This document shows, piece by piece, positions 32,626 to 41,010 of a stretch of DNA of 64,000 bases; positions within the stretch are counted from its first letter, which is position 1, and each line of letters starts with the position of its first letter. The translations under genes were made by a program, and so were the position numbers. The notes beneath the pieces were generated by a model that made no database searches, was not told the origin of the DNA, and saw only the letters and a list, made by a program, of their open reading frames with translations. Source of the DNA: Chromatocurvus sp964613795. GTDB taxonomy: Bacteria > Pseudomonadota > Gammaproteobacteria > Pseudomonadales > Halieaceae. Location: contig CAZTJR010000004.1 of the NCBI GenBank assembly GCA_964613795.1, forward strand, positions 92,903 through 156,902. The letters are read 5' to 3'.

Positions 32626-33438
32626 ATGCGCTTCACCGCTCTCGACAGTCGCCGCACCTGCCTCCTCGCTCTCTGCATACTCGGGCCGGCGCTTGCGTGG
32701 ATGGGGGTGCTTGACAAGCTCTCGGAGCAGAGCCTGGACAGCGCACTGCTGGCCACCGGCGCCGCCTATGCCAGCGCCAGGGGGATCAATGCGCTGGTCT
32801 CCGTGATGCAGGGCACGGAGGTGCATGCGGTCATGCTGACAGTAGCCGCGGGTGAAGTTCTCGACCCGATCAACGACCTGATAGAACGGATTTCCACGCT
32901 GTTTCTGTTTGCGCTGGGGTCGCTTGCGCTACAGAAAATTCTGCTGCTGCTGGCCGCAGAACGCGCGTTCAACCTGCTGCTGACACTTGCCGCCACGGTT
33001 TCCGCTATCACGCTGCTGCAGCCGCAGCGCAACGGTGGCGTGGCCAATGCTGTGCTGCGCCTGTTTCTGGTGACGCTGTTCCTGCGCTTTGCCCTGGGCG
33101 TGAGTGCACTGGCGAGCGGCTGGGTTGATGCAGCGTTCCTTGCCGAAAGGGATGACCGGCAGCGGGTGGCGATGGCGCACTTCCGCGACGAACTCGCGGC
33201 CCTGGAGTCTGCCGATCAGGATCAAAGCGGACAGAGCTGGCTGCAGCGGCTGCGCAACTCGGTGTCGCCTGCCGAGGTGCGCGCCCGGCTGAGCGCACTG
33301 GAAGCCCGCGTGGATGACTTCGCGGCCAGCGCCATGACACTGGCCATGTCGCTCCTGCTCAAGAGCATCGTGCTGCCGCTGGCATTTCTTTACGCGGTTT
33401 TGGCAGGCACCCGCGCGTTGTTGAAGAAACCAACCTAG
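32626..33438 (+). CDS. Uncharacterised inner-membrane protein
   Basis: The 270-residue protein has hydrophobic segments near residues 12-27, 88-112, 115-132, 145-160 and 238-260. A hydrophilic, helix-rich stretch (about 175-235, including ELAALESADQDQSGQSWLQR and VRARLSALEARVDDF) probably forms a coiled coil. I do not recognise a named family. Similar proteins with this order of helices occur in gammaproteobacteria, but I cannot name a function. It is transcribed away from iorAB and convergent with the GNAT gene, with a hairpin between. Confidence 0.7.
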   Translation: MRFTALDSRRTCLLALCILGPALAWMGVLDKLSEQSLDSALLATGAAYASARGINALVSVMQGTEVHAVMLTVAAGEVLDPINDLIERISTLFLFALGSLALQKILLLLAAERAFNLLLTLAATVSAITLLQPQRNGGVANAVLRLFLVTLFLRFALGVSALASGWVDAAFLAERDDRQRVAMAHFRDELAALESADQDQSGQSWLQRLRNSVSPAEVRARLSALEARVDDFAASAMTLAMSLLLKSIVLPLAFLYAVLAGTRALLKKPT

Positions 33439-33453
33439 CGGCGCTGAGCGAAG

Positions 33454-33470
33454 AACCGGGCAGCCCGGTT
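33454..33470. terminator. Hairpin between convergent genes
   Basis: AACCGGG-CAG-CCCGGTT forms a 7-bp stem with a 3-nt loop in the 60-bp gap between the membrane protein and GNAT genes. Flanking CGCTGAG and GAGCTTAGCG extend partial pairing. It is likely shared by both transcripts. Confidence 0.5.
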
Positions 33471-33498
33471 GAGCTTAGCGCGACCAACGAGGGCGCTG

Positions 33499-34005
33499 TC
33501 AGTGCAGCCGGGCGCGGCAAGAGCGCAATCGGGGCCGATAGCGGGGGTTGATAAAGGGCCAGACATCCTCAATCCAGTCTGCCAGTGCCCCTCCCAGACG
33601 TTCCTGTAATCCCGAGGCGAGCTCACTGCGGCGCACCCAGTAGCGGATCTCTGCGTCGAATGAACTGCTGTCGCCCGGACTGATGTAGACACAGCCCAGC
33701 AGCACATCCTCCGACGCAGACAGCACCGCGTAGGCAAACGAGCTGCGACGTTCGAACTCCTTCTGGTGCCAGGCCAGATCAATGCGATGCTGCTCAGGGG
33801 TCAACCCGGCTGGCCAGCCGCGGCCGAACAGTGCCTGTAAATGCTCACTACTGCTGACAATTGCGTCATACTCGGAATCTGCGTGATCCAGCGTCAGGGC
33901 CTGAAGACAAAATTCCGGTATCGCTAACTGTGGCGGCACCGCAAAATCCTGCGGTACAAAGGGTTTCAGCGGGGGCGCATGGGTGAGGGCAAGCAGGGTC
34001 AACAC
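33499..34005 (-). CDS. GNAT-family N-acetyltransferase-like protein
   Basis: The GTG at 34005, with AAGGAG about 5 bp upstream, gives 168 residues. The order TLDHADSEYDAIVSSSEHL, RSSFAYAVLSASEDVLLGCVYI and IRYWVRRSELASGL matches GNAT-fold proteins: an N-terminal helix pair, the central beta-4 strand with the LLGCVYI signature, and a helix after it. Cofactor would be acetyl-CoA and the acceptor is unknown. The last residues (INPRYRPRLRSCRARLH) differ from the INPRYPGR-type end I expect from relatives, so a small 3' frameshift or sequencing error is possible. Convergent with the membrane protein. Confidence 0.72.
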   Translation of the reverse strand: MLTLLALTHAPPLKPFVPQDFAVPPQLAIPEFCLQALTLDHADSEYDAIVSSSEHLQALFGRGWPAGLTPEQHRIDLAWHQKEFERRSSFAYAVLSASEDVLLGCVYISPGDSSSFDAEIRYWVRRSELASGLQERLGGALADWIEDVWPFINPRYRPRLRSCRARLH

Positions 34006-34151
34006 GGTCTCTCCTTCTATCGTGCACTGAGTGTAGGGGTTCGGCCGGCGGAATTCCCGCAATGCCGCTGGCGGCATAGGCAAAGTTTGAACAGCTTCAC
34101 AGCCGATGGTCCGAACACGGAGTGACGCGTACCAAAAGGATGACGTTACAC

Positions 34152-35501
34152 ATGCGCACATCCGCTGCCTCAGACAGCGCGTCCGGTCGGGTGCCGGACC
34201 ACATCACGCTCGCCGCCTTCGGCAGCCTGGCATTTCCTCTGGCTGCGGGATTCATCGCGCTGCAGGTAGTGATCCCGACGTTTTACGCCCAGGCGCTGGG
34301 CATGAGCCTGACCGCCGTCGGCGCGATCTTGCTCATTGCGCGACTCTGGGATCTGATAACCGACCCTCTGGTGGGGTATCTTTCCGACTACACGCCACCC
34401 CACTGGGGACGCCGCAAGAGCTGGATCGTCGCCAGCGCACCGCTGATCGCGGGTTCCGTGTGGCTGCTGTTCAACCCACCGGCATCCGTCGACAATAGCT
34501 ATCTGGTGCTAACGGCCATGGCTGTTTATGTCGCGGGCACCATGAATGTGGTGCCCATGAACGCCTGGGGGGCGGAACTGTCGACCAGCTACCACCAGCG
34601 CAGTCGCATCAGCGGTGCCCGCGTCATTTTTGGCCTGAGCGGCACACTGGCGGCCCTGCTGCTTATTGACAACAGCAACAACGACACGCTGCGCGATTCC
34701 CTCGCCGCCATCACCTGGCTGGTCATCGCCGGGCTCGCAGTATCGGTGCCGCTGGCGGCCCTGCGCGTGCCCGACGCCGCCACTGCCGTCAACCGCGGCA
34801 ACAGCATGCGCGGCGCCTGGGATCTGATGCGCACGCCATCGCCGTTCCGGCGGCTGCTGCTGGCCTTCCTGGTGAACGGCGTCGCCAACGCCATCCCGGC
34901 CACGCTGTTTCTGCTCTACGTGACCCATGTCCTGGATGAGCCCGGCATCGCGGGCCCGATCCTGTTTCTGTATTTCCTCTGCAGCGCCATTTCCATTCCG
35001 GCCTGGATCATGGTCGCGCGCCGCCTGGGCAAGCACCGCACCTGGTGTCTCGCGGTTCTCGGCTCCTGCGCATTTTTTGCCGGCGCACCCTTTCTCGGCA
35101 GCGGTGATACTCTTTACTACATTGTGATTGTTGCCGGCACCGGGCTGATGATCGGTGCGGACCTCGCTCTGCCCAACGCGATCAACGGCGACCTGATCGA
35201 ATGGGATGACTGGCACAACAACAAACGCCGGCCCGGCCTGTTCTTCGCCCTCTGGGGCACGGCATCGAAGCTCGCCTTTGCGCTTGCTGTAGGCTTCATC
35301 TTTCCCTTGCTCGACCTCGTGGGCTTCGATGCCAGCGGCGACAACAGCGACGGCCTTGTCCGTACCCTGGCGATTCTGTACGCGGCCCCGAGCATCGCCC
35401 TTAAGCTTTTGGCGGCCGCCATGATGCGCAATTTTCCGATTGACGAGGCCGAGCACCAACGTCTTCGGGAGGCGCTGGCCGAGCGGGATGCCGGCGGGTG
35501 A
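34152..35501 (+). CDS. MFS_2 (GPH-type) sugar or solute symporter
   Basis: The protein is about 449 residues and has twelve predicted transmembrane helices. The GPH/MFS_2 signature lies early (LWDLITDPLVGYLSDYTPP followed by WGRRKSWIV), as in melibiose-type cation symporters. The second half contains DLALPNAINGDLIEWDDW, the usual conserved loop. Such carriers move sugars, glucuronides or sulfonates with Na+ or H+. The start is uncertain: ATG 34152 has AAAAGGA 11 bp upstream, but ATG 34140 and GTG 34122 are also in frame. It precedes a thioesterase gene by 46 bp and is divergent from the GNAT gene. Confidence 0.87.
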   Translation: MRTSAASDSASGRVPDHITLAAFGSLAFPLAAGFIALQVVIPTFYAQALGMSLTAVGAILLIARLWDLITDPLVGYLSDYTPPHWGRRKSWIVASAPLIAGSVWLLFNPPASVDNSYLVLTAMAVYVAGTMNVVPMNAWGAELSTSYHQRSRISGARVIFGLSGTLAALLLIDNSNNDTLRDSLAAITWLVIAGLAVSVPLAALRVPDAATAVNRGNSMRGAWDLMRTPSPFRRLLLAFLVNGVANAIPATLFLLYVTHVLDEPGIAGPILFLYFLCSAISIPAWIMVARRLGKHRTWCLAVLGSCAFFAGAPFLGSGDTLYYIVIVAGTGLMIGADLALPNAINGDLIEWDDWHNNKRRPGLFFALWGTASKLAFALAVGFIFPLLDLVGFDASGDNSDGLVRTLAILYAAPSIALKLLAAAMMRNFPIDEAEHQRLREALAERDAGG

Positions 35502-35547
35502 TGTAACATGGTCTCCTGTCGCAGTCGAACCGGTTCCGGGGTCAGTC

Positions 35548-35988
35548 GTGAACGATACGCAACGCTTCACTGTCATGCACAGCGAAACCATCAAGGTGAG
35601 GTTTCGCGACACGGATGCGCAGGGGCATCTGTATTTCGCCAACTATCTCGTGTATGCGGATGAGGCCTCCGGCGCCTTGATGAGCAGCCTCGGTTTCAAC
35701 TGGATCGACCCGGCGCAGGCGCCCTGCTTTGTCTTTACCGCGAATATCAACTGCGACTACCTTCACGAGTGCCGCATGGATGACATTGTGCGAGTGGATG
35801 TCGGTTACCAGCGCCTCGGCAACAGCAGCGCCACCCTCGGCTTCGACATGCACGAGCAACGCAGCGGCACGCGGCTGGTGCGGGGTACGATCACGCAGGT
35901 CTTTGTCGACAAGACCAGCCGCAGGCCTTGCGCCATACCAGAGGAACTGCGCCAGCACCTCGTAACCGTCTCACCGGCGCTCGCGTAA
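35548..35988 (+). CDS. Acyl-CoA thioesterase (hotdog fold, 4HBT type)
   Basis: The protein is about 146 residues from GTG 35548 (137 from the ATG at 35575, which would also be reasonable). The 4HBT signature IKVRFRDTDAQGHLYFANYLVYADEA carries the catalytic aspartate (in two quoted parts: IKVRFRDTDAQG and HLYFANYLVYADEA). Strands with NINCDYLHECRMDDIVRVDV follow. Such hotdog thioesterases release free acids from aromatic or acyl-CoA thioesters. It lies between an MFS transporter and a cation antiporter on the same strand, with 6 bp to the antiporter GTG. Confidence 0.87.
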   Translation: MNDTQRFTVMHSETIKVRFRDTDAQGHLYFANYLVYADEASGALMSSLGFNWIDPAQAPCFVFTANINCDYLHECRMDDIVRVDVGYQRLGNSSATLGFDMHEQRSGTRLVRGTITQVFVDKTSRRPCAIPEELRQHLVTVSPALA

Positions 35989-35994
35989 ACGACG

Positions 35995-37791
35995 GTGGAC
36001 CAGAACCTGCTCTATATTCTGGCTGCGGTGCTGGTACTCGGAGTCGGCGCCCAGTGGCTGTCCTGGCGGCTGAAACAGCCATCGATCCTGGCCCTGCTCG
36101 TACTCGGCATTGTCGCCGGCCCGGTCACGGGCCTGTTGCGCCCCGACGAGCAGTTCGGCGATCTTCTTTTCCCCCTGGTATCGCTGGGTGTTGCGCTGGT
36201 GCTCTTTGAGGGCGGGATGACCCTCAATTTCCGCGATCTTCGAGGCCACGGCAGGGCAGTGACCAACCTGGTCAGCTGGGGCGCGCTGCTGAACTGGCTG
36301 CTCATGGCGCTGGGCTGCTGGTGGCTGGCCGGTTTTTCGGCGGAAATCGCTTTCCTGTTCGCCGCGCTGGTTGTGGTAACCGGGCCCACCGTGATCAATC
36401 CGCTGCTGCGCACAATGCGCGCCACGGCGGATGTCAGTCAGGTGCTGCGCTGGGAGGGCATTCTGATCGATCCGGTGGGCGCACTGCTCGCGGTACTGGT
36501 CTTTCAATACCTGGTGTCCGGCGCGGACTCCTGGCAGGTATTCGCCGGCAGCATCGGTGTCGGCCTGGCCGCCGGTTTTGCCGGCGCCTTCACTCTGGGC
36601 TTTGTGCTGCGCCGCCACTGGGTGCCGGAGTATCTGGTGAATGTGGTGACGCTGGCCTGGGTGGTCATGATGTTCGCCGGCAGCGATTTCCTTGCCCACG
36701 AGTCCGGCCTGCTCACGGTCACGGTGATGGGGATCTGGCTCGGCAACATGAAAGACGTGGGGGTCAGCGAGATACTGAGTTTCAAGGAGAGCCTGTCGAT
36801 CCTCATCATCTCCATGCTGTTCATCGTCCTGGGCGCCCGGGTTGACCCCATGGACATTGTAGGGACAGGCTGGAGCGGAGTTATTGTCCTGGCAGTGGTG
36901 CTGCTGGCCAGGCCGATCGTGGTCTGGGCGTCCACCTTTGGCGGCAGCTACAGCTGGCGACAGAAAGCCCTGCTCAGCTGGGTCGCACCGCGCGGCATTG
37001 TTGCCGCGGCGGTATCGTCGCTGTTTGCGCTGCGACTGGCCGAAGCCGGATACCCGGCTGCGACGGACCTGGTGGCTTACACTTTTCTGGTGATTATCGC
37101 GACGGTGGTCCTGCAAAGCCTCACGGCACGCCCGGCCACGCGATGGCTGGGGCTTGCCGAGGCGGAGCCGACCGGCATGCTGATCGTCGGCGCCAACCCA
37201 GTGGCCCGCGCCGTTGGACATGCCCTGCAGCAGCAGGGCTTCCGCGTGAAGCTGGCGGACACCTCCTACGAGGAAATCCGCAGCGCGCGAATGGCGGGGT
37301 TTGAGACCTACTACGGTGATCCCATTTCTTCCCATGCCGACCGCTACCTCGAACTGGTCGGCATCGGCAACCTGCTGGCCATGTCACGGCGGCCGCGCTG
37401 GAATATCCTTGCCTGCACGAAATATCGCACGGAATTCGGCCCTACCCGCGTATTCAGCCTTCGCAACGACGAAGACAGGGACACCTCAGAGCGCGAAAAG
37501 CTCGCAGATGACCAGTGGGTGCCGCGCCTGTTCCAGGAGGATGTAACCTACCAGAGGCTGGCAAGCCTGCTGGCCAGCGGTGCCGAGGTGAAGACGATAA
37601 ACCTGACCGAGACATTCGACATGGCTGCCTACCGGGAGAAAAACGCCAGCAAACTGCTCCCGCTGTTCTCCATTGATGCCAATGGCAAGCTGCATGTCAT
37701 CGACGACGAAACAACGCCGGAGGCCCTCATCCCTTGCAAACTCGTGGCTCTGGTGTGGCCGGCTGACAATAGCCGGATGGAGGAAACATGA
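35995..37791 (+). CDS. CPA1-type cation:proton antiporter with TrkA-N-like domain
   Basis: The 598-residue protein has about twelve transmembrane helices over residues 1-385, with GPTVINPLL (near 130), IDPVGALLAV (near 158) and APRGIVAAAVSS (near 331), which correspond to the ion-binding and core helices of NhaP-type antiporters. Residues about 395-470 form a Rossmann/RCK-like nucleotide-binding domain (GMLIVGANPVARAVG, then YYGDPISS), followed by a small C-terminal domain. It probably exchanges Na+ or K+ for H+ under control of a nucleotide ligand. The GTG start is 6 bp after the thioesterase stop. Its stop overlaps the FAH-family ATG. Confidence 0.9.
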   Translation: MDQNLLYILAAVLVLGVGAQWLSWRLKQPSILALLVLGIVAGPVTGLLRPDEQFGDLLFPLVSLGVALVLFEGGMTLNFRDLRGHGRAVTNLVSWGALLNWLLMALGCWWLAGFSAEIAFLFAALVVVTGPTVINPLLRTMRATADVSQVLRWEGILIDPVGALLAVLVFQYLVSGADSWQVFAGSIGVGLAAGFAGAFTLGFVLRRHWVPEYLVNVVTLAWVVMMFAGSDFLAHESGLLTVTVMGIWLGNMKDVGVSEILSFKESLSILIISMLFIVLGARVDPMDIVGTGWSGVIVLAVVLLARPIVVWASTFGGSYSWRQKALLSWVAPRGIVAAAVSSLFALRLAEAGYPAATDLVAYTFLVIIATVVLQSLTARPATRWLGLAEAEPTGMLIVGANPVARAVGHALQQQGFRVKLADTSYEEIRSARMAGFETYYGDPISSHADRYLELVGIGNLLAMSRRPRWNILACTKYRTEFGPTRVFSLRNDEDRDTSEREKLADDQWVPRLFQEDVTYQRLASLLASGAEVKTINLTETFDMAAYREKNASKLLPLFSIDANGKLHVIDDETTPEALIPCKLVALVWPADNSRMEET

Positions 37792-38405
37792 ATACGGTCA
37801 TTGCCGGCGGCAGCATCGCAACACCCTCGAAAATTGTCTGCATCGGCCGCAACTATGCGCGCCACATTGAGGAGCTTGGCAACGAGATCCCGGACAGCCC
37901 GGTGATTTTTCTAAAACCAAACTCCGCCATTGGCGTTGAGCTGCGCGCCAGTCTTCAGGGCGAACCTCTGCATTACGAGGGCGAAATTGCCTTCATGGTC
38001 AATGGTGGTCGTCTGGCAGCGGTCGGCTTCGGCCTCGACCTCACGCGCCGCGATCTGCAGTCGAGCCTTAAGCGCCGCGGCCTGCCCTGGGAGCGGGCCA
38101 AGGCCTTTGACGGCGCGGCCCTCTTCAGCCCCTTTGTACCCCTGTCCGTCGCTATCGAATCACTGGAGGTGCAGCTTTGTATCGACGGCGCCGAGCGTCA
38201 GCGCGGCGGGGTGTCCATGATGCTGTATCCGCCCTCAATTATTCTTGAGGAGCTGTCGACGTTCATGACCCTCGAGGATGGCGATATCATCATGACCGGT
38301 ACGCCTGAGGGCGTCGGGCCGGTAACAGCAGGTGCTGACTTCCATGGCCGCGTGCTTGCCGACGGCATGGTGCAGGCGGAGGGGCGCTGGCGCGCCATCG
38401 ATTGA
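37788..38405 (+). CDS. Fumarylacetoacetate hydrolase (FAH) family protein
   Basis: The 205-residue single-domain FAH protein has ICIGRNYARHIEELGNE, PVIFLKPNSAI, the metal-binding YEGEIAFMV, and the closing MTGTPEGVGPV. Such proteins include acylpyruvate hydrolases (YcgM-like) and oxaloacetate decarboxylases that act on 2-oxo acids with Mg2+ or Mn2+. The ATG overlaps the stop of the antiporter gene by 4 bp. The pairing is odd and may reflect only compact packing. Precise substrate unknown. Confidence 0.88.
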   Translation: MNTVIAGGSIATPSKIVCIGRNYARHIEELGNEIPDSPVIFLKPNSAIGVELRASLQGEPLHYEGEIAFMVNGGRLAAVGFGLDLTRRDLQSSLKRRGLPWERAKAFDGAALFSPFVPLSVAIESLEVQLCIDGAERQRGGVSMMLYPPSIILEELSTFMTLEDGDIIMTGTPEGVGPVTAGADFHGRVLADGMVQAEGRWRAID

Positions 38406-38423
38406 TTGTACTGAGCGTACAAT
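38405..38423 (+). terminator. AT-rich hairpin after FAH-family gene
   Basis: ATTGTAC-TGAGC-GTACAAT forms a 7-bp stem starting at the last base of the stop codon. A second short palindrome, TAGCGTTACGCTA (38429-38441), follows immediately. Neither has a U-run. Confidence 0.35.
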
Positions 38424-38461
38424 TACAGTAGCGTTACGCTAATCCTTCTGAGTTGCCTGCC

Positions 38462-39013
38462 ATGCAAGCAATACTGAAACTGGATCTCGCGGGACAGCCC
38501 CGCGGCTGGATGAGTCTGCACGAAGCCATTACGGCTTACGCCCGCGGCGACGTCGTTTACGGGATAGGGGAAACCCTGCCGCCGGTCTTTGGTGGCGTCC
38601 AGCGCTGCAGCGGCGAACGCTCGAGAATGGACGTGCAGCCCATCGTCGCCCTCGGCGGCCGCATTGTCTCCACCTTCTCACCGCCCCTGTGCAACCGGAC
38701 TCTGTTTCGTCGCGACGATCAGCGCTGCCTGTACTGCGGCAACCGCTTTCAGCGCAGCGAGCTCACCCGCGACCATGTCCTGCCGGTCTCGCGCGGCGGC
38801 GGGGACCGCTGGGAGAACGTGGTGGCCGCCTGCAAACGCTGCAACTGGCAGAAAGACAACAAAACGCCTGAAGAGGCGCACATGCCGCTACTCGCTGTGC
38901 CTTTCCGCCCAAACCCCTACGAATGGCACTTCCTGGCGAAGGAACGCATACTCTCCGACCAGATGGAGTACCTGTCCCGGCAGTTCAAGGCTGAGCGCGA
39001 CTGGGCCCATTGA
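38462..39013 (+). CDS. HNH endonuclease domain protein
   Basis: The 183-residue protein starts at ATG 38462 (a TTG three codons earlier is possible). Its C-terminal half has the HNH/zinc-ribbon module: CLYCGNRFQRSELTRDHVLP with the histidine, VSRGGGDRWENVVAACKRC with the asparagine, and NWQKDN. This is the common solitary HNH family (YajD/McrA-like) that pairs two Cys-x2-Cys knuckles. The N-terminal 85 residues (YARGDVVYGIGE and SRMDVQPIVALGG) are typical of proteobacterial members. It is a stand-alone gene; whether it acts in repair or restriction is unknown. Confidence 0.88.
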   Translation: MQAILKLDLAGQPRGWMSLHEAITAYARGDVVYGIGETLPPVFGGVQRCSGERSRMDVQPIVALGGRIVSTFSPPLCNRTLFRRDDQRCLYCGNRFQRSELTRDHVLPVSRGGGDRWENVVAACKRCNWQKDNKTPEEAHMPLLAVPFRPNPYEWHFLAKERILSDQMEYLSRQFKAERDWAH

Positions 39014-39064
39014 GCCAGCTGTCACCTTCAGTCGCAGTCACCTTTTGGAAATAACGCCCAGCGC

Positions 39065-39580
39065 ATGAACAACCGCTTCACTACACATCGCACTATCAGC
39101 CTGATCGGCATGCCCGGTGTCGGCAAAAGCACTGTCGGCGTGATTCTCGCCAAACTCTGCGGGCTGGGGTTCTGCGATACCGACCTTGCCATACAGCAAC
39201 GCCAGGGAGCGTCGCTTCAGGACATCCTCGAGGAGCATGGCAACCAGGGCTTTCGCAGGGTCGAGCAGGAAGTCCTGCTGGATGTGGATCTCGAGGACGC
39301 CGTGGTCTCCACCGGCGGCAGCGTCATTTTCAGTCGCCCGGTGATGGATCGCCTGAAGGCCGCCGGGCCGCTTGTCTACCTGCGGGCGGACATCGTCACG
39401 CTGGAACAGCGAGTGGCGGCCAACCCCCTGCGCGGCATCGCCAGAGACCGCTCGCAGACCTTTGCGGATGTTTACGCCGAGCGCTGCCCGATCTATGAGC
39501 ACTACGCAGATGTCGCGGTGGACGCCGCAGACGGCAGCGCCGATCAGGTCGCAGCCGCCATTCATAACGCCCTCTCCTGA
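39065..39580 (+). CDS. Shikimate kinase-like P-loop kinase
   Basis: The 171-residue kinase has Walker A GMPGVGKST (residues 15-23), the substrate-binding DTD (about 38-40), the FRRVEQEVLL arginine/glutamate helix and the STGGSV loop. The usual lid with RP-x-L is changed here to NPLRGIARDRSQTF. Shikimate kinase phosphorylates shikimate in the chorismate pathway. The main AroK normally sits next to aroB, which is not present here, so this may be a second shikimate kinase or a related kinase. The gene is stand-alone and followed by 335 bp without a gene. Confidence 0.8.
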   Translation: MNNRFTTHRTISLIGMPGVGKSTVGVILAKLCGLGFCDTDLAIQQRQGASLQDILEEHGNQGFRRVEQEVLLDVDLEDAVVSTGGSVIFSRPVMDRLKAAGPLVYLRADIVTLEQRVAANPLRGIARDRSQTFADVYAERCPIYEHYADVAVDAADGSADQVAAAIHNALS

Positions 39581-39915
39581 CCCGGGGCTGGCGCGAGGCT
39601 CTGTCCGTCGCGTCCGACAGACCGGACGGACGCAGCGACGGCAGTCCCGCCAGGCACGGAAACCCCGGCCGGCGGCCTGCAGCCCTATACGGCACGGAAA
39701 TTGCTCACCTCCGGGGTGGTGGCCCGGCAGGCCGAGCGCTCACGGATGAGCAACGACAGGGACGTCACAGCGGCAAGGGAATCCAGGGACGGCACCGGGC
39801 CGCCCATCCATCAGGAATATTGATCGTATCGGCAATAAACTTTTGATTTACTCGGCGGGTGACCTGCCCCATATTGCCGCGAAATAGGTCCAGATAGATC
39901 ATTGGGAGGTGATTT
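39581..39915. other. 335-bp intergenic region without a gene
   Basis: The region between the shikimate kinase and the PA3496-like gene shows no coding potential in either direction that I can support. It holds an imperfect GC-rich hairpin early (39601-39644). Its A/T-richer last 90 bases probably contain the promoter for the small gene, ending in a strong GGGAGGTGA ribosome binding site. A small RNA is possible but not supported. Confidence 0.7.
39601..39644 (+). terminator. Imperfect GC hairpin downstream of shikimate kinase
   Basis: CCGTCGC pairs with GCGACGG, and inside that GTCCG pairs with CGGAC, separated by a bulge on the right arm. It lies 21 bp after the shikimate kinase stop. No U-tract follows. 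Confidence 0.45.
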
Positions 39916-40134
39916 ATGGGCGATCGCGAGCAACTGTCCTCCGCCGATGGCATGGACGAAATGTATGAGGCCGCACTGGGTGAGGTCGAGGACGACACCC
40001 TGGATGCGCTGACATCCTTCTCGACAGAAAAACAGCGCCTGGCGGCCAAGCGACGCCGGGCCGAAAGACGCCTGGAAGAGCGGCGCCTGCGCGAGGAACT
40101 GGGCGATTACGAACTCGAGCTGGAGGATTACTGA
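39916..40134 (+). CDS. PA3496-like small charged protein
   Basis: The 72-residue protein is highly charged, with a C-terminal RRRAERRLEERRLREELGDY followed by ELELEDY, which resembles the PA3496 family of small proteobacterial proteins. The N-terminal half is acidic (MDEMYEAALGEVEDDTLDAL), and the middle probably forms an amphipathic helix. GGGAGGTGA 5 bp before the ATG is one of the strongest ribosome sites in the window. It is followed by LysR on the other strand. Family membership is from memory of the pattern and is moderate; function unproven. Confidence 0.68.
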   Translation: MGDREQLSSADGMDEMYEAALGEVEDDTLDALTSFSTEKQRLAAKRRRAERRLEERRLREELGDYELELEDY

Positions 40135-40155
40135 CCGGCAGCCGCGGCTGGCCTG

Positions 40156-41001
40156 CTAGATCCGCAGGCCGGAGAAACCCTCTGCCAGTCCCTCCAGCAC
40201 GTCTCGCCGCGCCGCACTGGCGTGCCAGGCCATGTGCAGCTGACGTTCAAATACCGGTGCATCCGGCACCGGATACAGTCCGCTATCCGCCAGCGTCCGC
40301 CGCTGACTTTCCGGCAGATAACAGGCGCCCCCCTGTTTAAGGATATGGTCGCGCGCAACCTCGACCATATTGGTCTGCAGGCGCGTCGCCGCGTGTTCAC
40401 CGTAGCGCCGTGAGTGAAAGCGCGCGAAGGCCGTCCCCCAGTTCAGGTAAACGTAGTTTCCGGCCAGGGCACGCTGCACGCTGTCACGTCGACGCGAACT
40501 GTAGAGGCGCAGTGTAAGATCACCAACCGCGGCGCATTCCAGCTCGGGGACACCCGGTGGCTCGAACATCAGCGCGATGTCCGCGGCACGATCCAGCAGC
40601 ATGCGGGCGATCACATCGGACTGCCGACTGTCCAGCCGCAGCAGAAGGTCCCGCTGCGCATTCAGCAGCGCATCCAGCCTGCACTGCAGCGCAGGCGTCC
40701 AGATCCCGCTGCGCACCAGCAGATGGACAGGGTAAGCACTTGGATCTTCAAGCGACATATCGCGGCGCGCCCGCGCCAGCGCCATCAGTACGGTCTCGGC
40801 GTGGGGCACCAGCCGCTCACCCTCACCGCTGAGGCGTATGTTGTTGCGCTCGCGCACGAACAGCGTGACGCCCAGCGCCGCCTCGAGCTGGCGGATACGC
40901 GCACTGACAGCCGCCTGAGTCAGGAACAGATTACTGGCAGCCCGCCCGAAGTGACGCGTATTGCGCACTTCGAGAAAGGTTCGCAGGAGTTCGGTATCCA
41001 A
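40156..41001 (-). CDS. LysR-family transcriptional regulator
   Basis: The 281-residue regulator has the N-terminal winged helix (residues 2-60: LLRTFLEVRNTRHFGRAASN, LTQAAVSARIRQLEAALGV, LFVRERNNIRLSGEGERL), which matches the HdfR-like subgroup, followed by a periplasmic-binding-protein-like effector domain (about 90-281). LysR proteins often control a divergent gene, but here the next upstream genes, a small ORF and a PuuA-like glutamine synthetase, are on the same strand. Their control by this regulator is possible but not shown. Confidence 0.9.
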   Translation of the reverse strand: MDTELLRTFLEVRNTRHFGRAASNLFLTQAAVSARIRQLEAALGVTLFVRERNNIRLSGEGERLVPHAETVLMALARARRDMSLEDPSAYPVHLLVRSGIWTPALQCRLDALLNAQRDLLLRLDSRQSDVIARMLLDRAADIALMFEPPGVPELECAAVGDLTLRLYSSRRRDSVQRALAGNYVYLNWGTAFARFHSRRYGEHAATRLQTNMVEVARDHILKQGGACYLPESQRRTLADSGLYPVPDAPVFERQLHMAWHASAARRDVLEGLAEGFSGLRI

Positions 41002-41010
41002 TGTCAGCGC

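Noticed and set aside
34509..35642. Open frame of 377 codons on the minus strand
   Set aside because: Antisense to the MFS_2 transporter and the thioesterase, with no recognisable domain.
35971..37335. Open frame of 454 codons on the minus strand
   Set aside because: Antisense to the CPA1 antiporter. The translation is rich in Gln/His/Arg with no family pattern.
38409..38430. LexA-like site before the HNH nuclease (TACTGA-N10-ACAGTA)
   Set aside because: The half-sites are spaced by 10 instead of 8 bases and the first lacks the full CTGT, so it does not fit an SOS box. It is better explained as part of two short hairpins.
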